5,693 bases of DNA from PVC group bacterium (GCA_003565095.1 PXDI01000244.1:1-5693); one strand, 5' to 3'; counted from the first letter of the stretch, positions 1-5,661 are shown. Notes: generated by a model not told the origin, from the sequence alone. Program-made: numbers and translations.

Positions 1-16
1 CTATTGCCCCGGCCCA

Positions 17-232
17 ATGAACCGCCACGGCATAGACAACCTGTGGAACGAGATTCAGAGGCACAACAATAGTATTAGACGGCTTGATTTCGCAAATACA
101 TCTCAGGGCTGGTTTTTGTCAGTTCTGAGAGCAGTTTGCATTTCTTTGGGTGCCATCATTACCTTATTAATTGGGAATCTATGTTGTGACATGCTGTTCG
201 GCAAGCATAAAAACAGAAAAAATAAACTGTGA
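17..232 (+). CDS. small hypothetical protein with one predicted membrane segment, possibly 5'-partial
   Basis: I do not recognise this 71-residue product. It has a polar, charged N-terminal part (residues 1-30), one hydrophobic stretch (about residues 34-56, containing LGAIITLLIG) that could span the membrane, and a very basic C-terminal tail (KHKNRKNKL). That arrangement would fit a small inner-membrane protein with a basic tail on one side. The frame stays open to the left edge of the window and there is no Shine-Dalgarno sequence before the ATG at 17, so the true start may lie outside. Base composition is visibly more AT-rich than in the recombinase genes. It runs convergently towards the recombinase operon, with a hairpin between them. 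It could be a cassette gene, a phage-type small protein or a chance ORF. I assign no function. Confidence 0.35.
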   Translation: MNRHGIDNLWNEIQRHNNSIRRLDFANTSQGWFLSVLRAVCISLGAIITLLIGNLCCDMLFGKHKNRKNKL

Positions 233-242
233 ATGTGGAGAG

Positions 243-264
243 TCAATGCATGATGATGCATTGA
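243..264. terminator. perfect hairpin (9-bp stem, 4-nt loop) between convergent genes
   Basis: TCAATGCAT at 243-251 and ATGCATTGA at 256-264 are exact reverse complements around a GATG loop. The hairpin lies 11 bp after the stop codon of the small + strand ORF and about 60 bp beyond the end of the second recombinase gene, a natural place for a bidirectional terminator. The stem is AT-rich and is followed on the + strand only by a broken T stretch (GTTATTT), so intrinsic termination would be weak. A protein-binding or recombination site is an alternative. Confidence 0.4.
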
Positions 265-322
265 GGGCGTTATTTGGATATGCTTATGCTGTGTCTGATT
301 ATTGGCGGCCGGGCTGACCGGT

Positions 323-1495
323 TTACGGGCCGGCCCGTCGCCGGCAGAGAAAGCGGCCGATTATATGTGTTTTAAGCAGGCTGTAGAATCCCGCGGAATT
401 GGTCTCAGCTTGATCAGTAAAGGGCAGTTCTATGGCTTGCAGTGAGAGCGGATTTTGAAATAAGTCTGTTTTCGGCATGCCGGCAGTATTGGCATCCGGT
501 TCCCGAGACACAGAGAGAGCCTGCTGCGTCTGCCTGTTGCCTCTTTTGAGCCGGTCAAGCGGGCTTTCTGTTCCGGGTGGAAGAATACAGCGTTGATAGA
601 GCATAGTTGTTTTGACGGAAAGATGCCCGAGCGCTTTCTGTAGTGCGCGGATTGATCTCCCGTTCTCAAGGCAATGCACTGCATAGGAGTGGCGTAATGT
701 CATGGCGGTTACCGGTTTGAGGCAGCCGCAGGCTGCGGCTGCGCGGCGAACAATCAGCTCAACCATGCGCGTACTGAGTGCCGTTCCGGCGCTGCGGCCT
801 TGAAAAATTAAGTCGCTTTGATTGCAACGCTGTTTGCCATAGGCCAGCACCGGCAGCAGTTCGGGCGGAATTTCATGTTCACGGGAGCGGGTGGCAATAT
901 TGCCGGTTATTTGTATTGTTGCGCCTGTTGTGTCAACGTCGCCCCATTTTAGAGCGCAAAGCTCGCTTACTTTTAGTCCGCATCCGTAGAGCATTCCCAG
1001 CAGGATCTGGTCTCGTGTTGAAGAAGCTGCGGACAGAATATCACGGACTTCCGCCCGGTTGAGGATTTCCGGTAAAGGGCGGCCGCGGCTGGGGGTTGCG
1101 AGGTGGACGGCAATACTGCGTCCGGCAATTTTGTCAAAAACGGTGCGCAGAATTGAAATATTCATGCCTACCCACTGCCATGAGTAGTTTTTTGCTGTCA
1201 GATGTTGAATATAACGATGGAGGAGTCTTGCGTCTGTAACAGCGGGGCGGCTGCGGGCATAACGGTAAAAACCGCGCAGCACGGTACGGTATTGAGCGCG
1301 GGTGGTGGCACAATAGTTATGGTGCTGCAAGACAGCGGAAACCTGTTTCCAGAAAGCGGCCCAGTCGGTATTGTGCGTAAGTTGGACTGTTCGGCATGTT
1401 TGGGGCAGGGCGGCCGGCCATTCGGCGGTAATGCTGCGTAACGGATGATACGGCCGGCCGTCTTGGTAGCAAAGGGCTGCATTCATGGCTGTCAT
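323..1495 (-). CDS. tyrosine recombinase with altered active site, partner of the IntI-type integrase
   Basis: A 390-residue phage-integrase-family (tyrosine recombinase) protein. From the chosen start, the N-terminal core-binding domain covers roughly residues 40-125 and the catalytic domain roughly 140-315. The box around YGCGLKVSEL carries Lys175 where the family has its first catalytic Arg. The second box reads MTLRHS, with Met265 where the family has His, and Arg268 is retained. LGH (His291) and the nucleophile Tyr300 (TTMLYQR) are present. No clear catalytic Lys is visible in the beta-hairpin (ITGNIATRSRE). It lacks the IntI-specific insertion but ends its domain with SPLDRL, as integron integrases do. 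About 70 further residues form a tail of unknown role. The frame is open to an ATG at 1531. I chose 1495 because GGGAGG lies 8 bases upstream and the ATG overlaps the upstream stop as ATGA. It may be a weak recombinase, or a structural subunit paired with the enzyme encoded just before it. Confidence 0.88.
   Translation of the reverse strand: MTAMNAALCYQDGRPYHPLRSITAEWPAALPQTCRTVQLTHNTDWAAFWKQVSAVLQHHNYCATTRAQYRTVLRGFYRYARSRPAVTDARLLHRYIQHLTAKNYSWQWVGMNISILRTVFDKIAGRSIAVHLATPSRGRPLPEILNRAEVRDILSAASSTRDQILLGMLYGCGLKVSELCALKWGDVDTTGATIQITGNIATRSREHEIPPELLPVLAYGKQRCNQSDLIFQGRSAGTALSTRMVELIVRRAAAACGCLKPVTAMTLRHSYAVHCLENGRSIRALQKALGHLSVKTTMLYQRCILPPGTESPLDRLKRGNRQTQQALSVSREPDANTAGMPKTDLFQNPLSLQAIELPFTDQAETNSAGFYSLLKTHIIGRFLCRRRAGP
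325..338. repeat. 14-bp perfect GC palindrome at the end of the second recombinase gene
   Basis: ACGGGCCGGCCCGT is its own reverse complement. It covers the last codons and one base of the stop codon of the - strand recombinase gene. The surroundings (307-335) also carry GGCCGG and CCGGCC arms, so the mRNA end can fold strongly. There is no T-run after it on the - strand, so it is not a standard intrinsic terminator. It may simply reflect GC-rich coding sequence. Confidence 0.35.
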
Positions 1496-1509
1496 GTGCT
1501 TCGCCTCCC
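1492..1509 (-). promoter_or_regulatory. strong ribosome binding site plus ATGA stop-start overlap
   Basis: On the - strand, GGGAGG (1509-1504) stands 8 bases before an ATG (1495-1493) that shares its last two bases with the TGA stop (1494-1492) of the integrase gene. This fixes the start of the second recombinase and implies translational coupling. The other in-frame ATGs (1531, 1519 and 1486) are less well placed. Confidence 0.85.
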
Positions 1510-2838
1510 GATTATGCATGCAATCGCCCACATTGCGGCGATACCAGCCCGTTGTAATAGTGCAAGAGGCAGCAGCAAGCGCGAGCGGGTTTCTTCCCGT
1601 GCGGGGAGCACGGCGGGATTGTTTTCAGGAGTCAGGGCGCATTCAGGAACTAAATCTTGTTTGAAAGGTTCGGCAGGCGGCCGCAGCCGCTCTTGAATGC
1701 GGCGTATTCTTGTTAGGGGGCTCTTTATGCCGCAAGCGCCGTCCTGAGTGACATGCGTATAGATCATGGTTGTTTTCAGGTCTTTGTGGCCAAGTAACTC
1801 TTGGACGGTTCTTATATCATGTCCAGCTTCGAGCAGATGGGTGGCGAATGAATGTCGCAGCGTATGGGCATGCACGGGTTTATTGATGCCGGCGTCCCGG
1901 GTTGCCTGTTTCAGCGCTTTCTGCAATACGCTTTCGTATACATGGTGACGTTGGCGGATGCCGCTGCGCGGATCGACGGAGAGTTTGCCGGCGGGGAAGA
2001 CATATTTCCAGCCCCATTCAGTTTCAGCATGGGGGTATTTACGGGCGAGCGCAAAGGGCAGGTGGACGGTACCGTTGCCAGCAGTGAGATCTTTTTCGTG
2101 CAGTGATTTGACTTTTTCAAGGTGCTGACGCAGCTCGTCAATTAATTCGGCCGGCAGCGGCACGGTTCTGTCTTTCTGTCCTTTGCCGTCGCGGACAAAG
2201 ATCATGCGGCGGTTGAAGTCGATGTCTTTTACCCGCAGACGCAGAAGTTCAATAATTCGCATACCGGTACCGTAGAGCAGCTGCGCCATCAGGCTGCGGG
2301 TTCCTGTCAGCTGCGCAAGCAGTGCGGCGGTTTCTTCGGCGCTGAGCACCACCGGCAGCCTGGCGGGCTTTTTGGCTCGTACTAATTTTTTAAGCTCTCC
2401 GATATCTTTTTTCAGCACATGTCTATAAAGAAAAACGATGGCGTTGAGCGCCTGGTTCTGGGTGCTGGCGGCAACATTGAGTTCAGTGGCCAGGTGGCTG
2501 AGAAATTCACTTATCTCAGCGGGTCCCATTTCGGCGGGATGCCGCTTGTTATGAAAGATAATGTAGCGGTAAACCCACTCGGAGTATGTTTTTTCTGTGC
2601 GAATCGAGTAATGCCTTACCCGTATTTCGGCTCTGAGTTGTTGCAGCAGTTTCGGTTTCTTCAGCGGTTTTTCATTGATTGCCGCGCTTTTTGAAATCAC
2701 GGTACTATTTTGATTTGCAGATTTGGGGGCAATCTGCACAGATTGAGCCGCGGGAATGCCGCTATCGCGCCCGCCGGGTCGTGCTTGAGATAGCTGTTGC
2801 TTAATCATGGGGTTACTATAGCATAGGACCTGTCTCAT
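1492..2838 (-). CDS. intI: integron-integrase-type tyrosine recombinase (IntI family) with N- and C-terminal extensions
   Basis: A 448-residue site-specific recombinase. The core-binding domain spans about residues 62-155 (RHYSIRTEKTY, ending in VFLYRHVL) and the catalytic domain about 160-385. The catalytic set is complete: Arg194 (GTGMRIIEL), Lys219 (DGKGQKDR), His325 and Arg328 (HTLRHSF), His351 (LLGH) and Tyr360 (TTMIYTHV). Between them, residues about 258-305 contain LARKYPHAE, WGWKYVF, DPRSG and RQRHH, the extra segment that separates integron integrases from Xer proteins and in known IntI enzymes helps bind folded attC DNA. Typical IntI proteins have about 320-340 residues. Here there are about 60 extra residues in front, low-complexity and polar, and about 60 behind, ending in a hydrophobic stretch (421-444). 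The start is uncertain: ATG at 2838 or at 2808 (residue 11), neither with a clear Shine-Dalgarno sequence. It is first in a two-gene operon and divergent from a WYL regulator. No cassette array with canonical core sites is visible in the window. Confidence 0.92.
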   Translation of the reverse strand: MRQVLCYSNPMIKQQLSQARPGGRDSGIPAAQSVQIAPKSANQNSTVISKSAAINEKPLKKPKLLQQLRAEIRVRHYSIRTEKTYSEWVYRYIIFHNKRHPAEMGPAEISEFLSHLATELNVAASTQNQALNAIVFLYRHVLKKDIGELKKLVRAKKPARLPVVLSAEETAALLAQLTGTRSLMAQLLYGTGMRIIELLRLRVKDIDFNRRMIFVRDGKGQKDRTVPLPAELIDELRQHLEKVKSLHEKDLTAGNGTVHLPFALARKYPHAETEWGWKYVFPAGKLSVDPRSGIRQRHHVYESVLQKALKQATRDAGINKPVHAHTLRHSFATHLLEAGHDIRTVQELLGHKDLKTTMIYTHVTQDGACGIKSPLTRIRRIQERLRPPAEPFKQDLVPECALTPENNPAVLPAREETRSRLLLPLALLQRAGIAAMWAIACIIGRRST

Positions 2839-2853
2839 ATAACGATACAGGTC
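2827..2853. promoter_or_regulatory. candidate operator: perfect 7-bp dyad in the divergent promoter region
   Basis: GACCTGT (2827-2833) and ACAGGTC (2847-2853) are exact reverse complements separated by 13 bases. The dyad fills the gap between the divergent intI and WYL genes. Its spacer overlaps TATAAC (2838-2843), a good -10-like hexamer for the + strand gene, although I see no convincing -35. Binding there could control both genes. The likeliest binder is the WYL regulator itself (inference). If intI starts at 2838, one arm lies inside its first codons. If it starts at 2808, the whole dyad is upstream and a TATAGT-like hexamer (- strand, 2820-2815) sits just before that ATG. Confidence 0.55.
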
Positions 2854-2862
2854 GAAAATAAA

Positions 2863-3861
2863 ATGAGAAATATTTCACGCCCGCAATATGTGCGTCACAG
2901 GCACATTATCGAGCTGATTCGCGACGGTATGACATCCGGCAAATATGCCAATGCCGGAACATTTATGCGTGAACTTGGTATATCGAGACCGACAGCCATG
3001 CGGGATATGGATTTTCTGCGTGATGACGAAGGCGCGCCGATCGAATATGATGCTTCGCGCAAGGGTTATTATCTTACTGATGAATCCTGGTCGTTGCCGC
3101 CCATCCGGCTGAACCGCCGCGAGGTATTTGCTTTTTCGATAGCAGGCAAGCTGTTGAATGCGTATCGCGGCACGCCGCTGGAGCTGGACATGGGGGCGCT
3201 GTTTGAGAAAATCGGACAGTCTCTTGAGGGCAGCATCACGTTGAATCCTTCCACACTCACGGATCATCTGACTGTTATGGGGGAAGACTATGTAATACAG
3301 GATGCGGCAATTTGGACAGCAACAGCCGAAGCCATTGACCGTCGGGAGCGGATCGGTATTGAATATCAGCGTTTTGACGGAATGGTAAAACAATATAATC
3401 TGGAGCCGTATCATCTGCTTTCGTATCACGGCAACTGGTATGTGATCGGTCGTAATATCGCTGCCGAACGGATTGCAACATTTGCGGTTTCGCGCATTAG
3501 GGAAATGCAGAGTTCTGGGCTGTTATTCGCTGTGGATCCGACATTTGATATTCGCGAATTTATTCGTGACGCTTTCGGGATAGTTCGTGGAGAGAAGCTT
3601 TTCAAGGTAAGGTTGCTATTTTCATCGAAAGTTGCAGCGTATATCCGGGAGCGCGTCTGGCATGCTTCACAAAGCATTATTGAAAAACATGACGGCAGTA
3701 TTGAACTGCAATTTGAAACTGCGGGTTGGAACGAGCTGGTACGTTGGGTTTTGTCATGGCAGCCGGATGTAAAGGTTATTGCCCCTAAACGGTTACACTC
3801 TCGTGTACGTGAAAAACTTTTAGAAGCAGTTGCACTGTCATCCCATGGAGCTTTGGAGTAA
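2863..3861 (+). CDS. WYL-domain transcriptional regulator (YafY/PafC-like)
   Basis: A 332-residue cytoplasmic DNA-binding protein. An N-terminal winged helix-turn-helix covers about residues 8-72, with the recognition helix near SRPTAMRDMDFLR (41-53) and a wing ending in KGYYL. A linker follows, then a WYL domain at about 145-215 with the diagnostic cluster PYHLLSYHGNWYVIGR (WYV at 192-194) and the SRIREM strand (Arg211). A C-terminal WCX-like domain lies at about 245-323. Length and order match the common HTH-WYL-WCX family. WYL domains sense ligands, in some cases nucleotides or nucleic acid, and such regulators often control DNA-damage, phage-defence or CRISPR genes. It is divergent from the recombinase operon with 24 bp between first possible starts, so it is the best candidate to regulate intI and itself. 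The Shine-Dalgarno sequence is weak (AGG, 11 bases upstream). No clear terminator follows. Confidence 0.92.
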   Translation: MRNISRPQYVRHRHIIELIRDGMTSGKYANAGTFMRELGISRPTAMRDMDFLRDDEGAPIEYDASRKGYYLTDESWSLPPIRLNRREVFAFSIAGKLLNAYRGTPLELDMGALFEKIGQSLEGSITLNPSTLTDHLTVMGEDYVIQDAAIWTATAEAIDRRERIGIEYQRFDGMVKQYNLEPYHLLSYHGNWYVIGRNIAAERIATFAVSRIREMQSSGLLFAVDPTFDIREFIRDAFGIVRGEKLFKVRLLFSSKVAAYIRERVWHASQSIIEKHDGSIELQFETAGWNELVRWVLSWQPDVKVIAPKRLHSRVREKLLEAVALSSHGALE

Positions 3862-3961
3862 TGGAATTGGGAAGATTTGGTCATCATAACGCTCTCATAA
3901 TTAACAAACACACTTTCTTATAACAGTGTTGTTGCGCATTCATAAGTATATGAACAGCAAT

Positions 3962-3983
3962 ACTCCAACTCTCCATCACTCCA
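3962..3983. repeat. degenerate ACTCCA tandem repeat
   Basis: The stretch reads ACTCCA, ACTCTCCA, TCACTCCA: three copies of a CTCCA-ending unit of 6-8 bases. It directly precedes the 3990-4006 hairpin. Confidence 0.45.
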
Positions 3984-3989
3984 TTTCCG

Positions 3990-4006
3990 GCGTCCCTATG
4001 GGACGC
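3990..4006. repeat. REP-like hairpin, 7-bp stem with 3-nt loop
   Basis: GCGTCCC (3990-3996), TAT, GGGACGC (4000-4006) is a perfect, GC-rich hairpin, extended by a G-T pair. It lies 128 bp after the WYL stop codon and has no following T-run, so it resembles a REP-type palindrome more than an intrinsic terminator. Whether it recurs in the genome cannot be seen here. Confidence 0.45.
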
Positions 4007-4117
4007 TACTGAAGCAGTTGAATTAGTTTGATCCTGATATCTTAAAGATGTGAAGTAGTTGACTTTGAACACATTAATGTTCCGAAAAACCGCATCTGGA
4101 TACACTCCGTGCCCGTC

Positions 4118-4136
4118 AATTATGCAGGGCATAATT
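4118..4136. repeat. perfect hairpin, 8-bp stem with 3-nt loop
   Basis: AATTATGC (4118-4125), AGG, GCATAATT (4129-4136) is an exact inverted repeat. It is AT-rich with no T-run after it on either strand. Its role is unknown. It could be a binding site or the remnant of a transposon end. Confidence 0.4.
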
Positions 4137-4215
4137 AACCAGTCGCAGACCAACATTGTTTACAACGATGTGAGGTTAGCAAGAGAGGGGCGGGGAGGGC
4201 AAGGGGAATTTTAAC

Positions 4216-4243
4216 CATAGACCATAGACATTAGACCTTAGGC
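4216..4243. repeat. four-copy heptamer tandem repeat (CATAGAC type)
   Basis: The units read CATAGAC, CATAGAC, ATTAGAC, CTTAGGC in exact 7-base register. The decay across copies is typical of intergenic heptamer arrays made by slippage. Confidence 0.6.
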
Positions 4244-4302
4244 CTCTTTGTCGCGAGCTTTGTCGACCTGAAGCAGAAGACAGACTGGGATACGGGGGAT
4301 AG

Positions 4303-4326
4303 GGTTACAAGGTTACAGGGTTGCTC
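4303..4326. repeat. three-copy octamer tandem repeat (GGTTACAA type)
   Basis: The units read GGTTACAA, GGTTACAG, GGTTGCTC in 8-base register. The first two copies differ at one base and the third is diverged. The array ends 7 bp before the 91-bp fold-back element. Confidence 0.5.
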
Positions 4327-4333
4327 TGATTAA

Positions 4334-4424
4334 CCCGTGACAGCCGCCTACGCGCTTCGCGGCTTTCGTCTTCGTTCCTGCGGAACTTCGCCGCGACAAG
4401 ACGGCGGCCAGGCCAGGTCACGGG
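4334..4424. repeat. 91-bp nested fold-back element upstream of the CDF gene
   Basis: Four pairs of exact arms nest in order: CCCGTGAC/GTCACGGG (4334-4341, 4417-4424), GCCGCC/GGCGGC (4343-4348, 4403-4408), CGCGGC/GCCGCG (4358-4363, 4390-4395) and GTTCC/GGAAC (4374-4378, 4382-4386) around a TGC loop. That is 25 base pairs in one long imperfect hairpin with internal bulges. Size and shape recall integron attC sites or non-autonomous MITE/REP-type elements, but the ends lack the attC core GTTRRRY/RYYYAAC. It lies 86 bp before the CDF gene and could affect its transcription. Confidence 0.6.
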
Positions 4425-4510
4425 GGTCTGGAGTCATAATGAGAATTGCGTTGATAAAGGGCGGGGGTGTGTGAATAATATGGTTTTAATCTATTCTATT
4501 TATTAATGGC

Positions 4511-5437
4511 TTGCGGGGGTTTGGGGTGCAACAGAGTGAAAACAATGCGGGTTTGCCGGATTATGCGTCACATCGTGCAATATTGCGGCGTGTAACCTGG
4601 GGCGGTTTGTTGCTGAATCTGTTTCTGTCCGTAATAAAGCTGTTCGCAGGCGTTGCCGCCGGGAGTCACGCATTGGTTGCCGATGCGGTACACAGCGCTT
4701 CCGATATGGGCACTGATGTGGCAATTCTGCTGGGGGAGTTGTGGTGGAGCCAGCCGGCTGACAAGGAGCATCCTTACGGGCACAGTCAGTTGGAAGCTTT
4801 TGTAACGCTGTTTATCGGCGGGGTACTGGTTGCCGCGGCGTTGGGGATCGGGGGCAATGCCATAATGGCGGTTGTAACCGGCGGCTACGCGGTGCCCGGG
4901 CATTGGGCTTTGCCGGTGGCGTTGATTTCGATGCTGATAAAGGAAGGGATGTACCGCTGGACAGTTGCGGCAGGTCGGCGCATAGATTCGGCCCCGCTGG
5001 TGGCCAATGCGTGGCATCACCGTTCTGATGCTCTAAGCACATTGCCGGTTGTGCTGGCGCTGGGCGGGACGCTGTTGCATCCGCAATTGGCTTTTCTTGA
5101 TCCGCTGGGCGGGGTGGTTGTCTGTTTGTTCCTGCTGTATGCCGCCTACCGGATTGCCTGGCCGGCATTGGCTAAAATGCTGGGCGCGGGCGCCGCAGAG
5201 GCTGTGGTGCGTGAGATTCAGAAAACGGCTGCTTCACATCCGGCGGTCAGGGAAGTGCATCGGGTGCGCACCCGTTATCTGGGTTGCAGCCGTATTGCGG
5301 TTGATTTGCATGTGCTGGTGGACGGAACAATCAAAGTCAGTACAGGGCATGCAATTTCCGAACAGGTGAAAGCTTCAATTCTCGCCCGTCATCCGGGAGT
5401 GACCGATGTTGTCGTCCACCTTGAGCCGTATGGGTGA
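4511..5437 (+). CDS. cation diffusion facilitator (CDF) family divalent metal transporter
   Basis: A 308-residue inner-membrane antiporter that would export a divalent metal, probably Zn2+ (possibly Fe2+, Co2+, Cd2+ or Mn2+), in exchange for protons. Six membrane segments are visible: about 31-52, 55-76, 94-121, 133-148, 163-190 and 196-215, followed by a cytoplasmic metal-binding domain (about 222-308). Segment 2 carries ADAVHSASD (His61, Asp65) and segment 5 NAWHHRSD (His169, Asp173), an H-x3-D / H-x3-D tetrad usually linked to zinc. The family motif DKEHPYGHSQLE (84-95) lies between segments 2 and 3. Length is normal and the gene looks intact. The start is uncertain: TTG at 4511, or GTG at 4526 preceded by a run of five G. 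The ATG at 4506 is out of frame. It stands alone between two repeat islands. I see no metal-responsive operator, and no functional link to the recombinase operon is evident. Confidence 0.93.
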   Translation: MRGFGVQQSENNAGLPDYASHRAILRRVTWGGLLLNLFLSVIKLFAGVAAGSHALVADAVHSASDMGTDVAILLGELWWSQPADKEHPYGHSQLEAFVTLFIGGVLVAAALGIGGNAIMAVVTGGYAVPGHWALPVALISMLIKEGMYRWTVAAGRRIDSAPLVANAWHHRSDALSTLPVVLALGGTLLHPQLAFLDPLGGVVVCLFLLYAAYRIAWPALAKMLGAGAAEAVVREIQKTAASHPAVREVHRVRTRYLGCSRIAVDLHVLVDGTIKVSTGHAISEQVKASILARHPGVTDVVVHLEPYG

Positions 5438-5508
5438 GCGTGGGGGAAGGGGATTCTTTACCACCCGCGTCGCTTTGCTCCGCTGGAGTGCACGGAGGGG
5501 AAGTTCTT

Positions 5509-5589
5509 AACCACAAAGAAAAACAAGGATCACAAAGAGAGGAAAATATAAATTAGTAATTCTCTGTGTTCTGTGCGTTCTTTGTGGTT
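5509..5589. repeat. 81-bp inverted repeat with CACAAAG-type arms
   Basis: AACCACAAAGAA (5509-5520) and TTCTTTGTGGTT (5578-5589) are exact 12-bp reverse complements. Inside them CACAAAGAGA (5531-5540) and TCTCTGTG (5561-5568) form a second, imperfect pair around an AT-rich loop. A copy of the left flank, TTCTTTACCAC, also occurs at 5454-5464 against TTCTTAACCAC at 5504-5514. It lies 71 bp after the CDF stop and could act as a terminator, but its form is that of a dispersed intergenic repeat. Confidence 0.6.
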
Positions 5590-5661
5590 TCCTGGAACCA
5601 ATTTTTCCGTCTGCCGACTAAAGTCAGCGGGCGGGGAAAAGGCGAGAGCTTGTTCACACGC

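Larger units (their letters stand above)
3862..4510. other. gene-free, repeat-rich spacer between the WYL gene and the CDF gene
   Basis: About 650 bp without a convincing gene. A 90-codon ORF on the - strand (3884-4156) and a 45-codon ORF on the + strand (from 4077) lack ribosome binding sites and run through simple repeats or hairpins, so I do not call them. The stretch holds ACTCCA-type repeats (3962-3983), two perfect hairpins (3990-4006, 4118-4136), a purine-rich G tract (4180-4207), a heptamer array (4216-4243), an octamer array (4303-4326) and a 91-bp fold-back (4334-4424). The first 100 bp, next to the WYL gene, are more AT-rich and show only a weak 5-bp stem (ACACT/AGTGT, 3910-3929). 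Confidence 0.6.

Noticed and set aside
255..275. Possible attC right core (GCGTTAT) after the 243-264 hairpin
   Set aside because: GTTATTT does not match GTTRRRY and there is no matching left core.
2830..2850. LexA-like box upstream of intI (CTGT and ACAG)
   Set aside because: The half sites match but the spacer is 13 bases, not the 8 of the known gammaproteobacterial box, so I call it a generic dyad instead.
2875..3911. Two long - strand ORFs (184 and 161 codons) opposite the WYL gene
   Set aside because: They are antisense shadows of a clearly conserved HTH-WYL protein; no ribosome sites, and their translations are rich in Cys, His and Ser without domain signatures.
3963..4023. attC-like site: CTCCAAC to GTTGAAT (fits GTTRRRY) around the 3990-4006 hairpin, 61 bp
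   Set aside because: The left core breaks the RYYYAAC rule at its first base, only CAACT/AGTTG pair in the outer arms, the spacers are uneven, and about one GTTRRRY match is expected by chance in this spacer.
3884..4156. 90-codon - strand ORF in the spacer
   Set aside because: No ribosome binding site, it crosses the ACTCCA repeat and two hairpins, and its translation shows no recognisable pattern.
4077..4214. 45-codon + strand ORF starting at ATG 4077
   Set aside because: No ribosome binding site, it includes a hairpin and ends in a G-rich tract; likely chance.
4506..4508. ATG as start of the CDF gene
   Set aside because: It is in a different frame from the transporter; only TTG 4511 or GTG 4526 are in frame.
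4568..5168. - strand ORFs opposite the CDF gene
   Set aside because: Antisense shadows; the + strand frame has the full CDF motif set and membrane segments.
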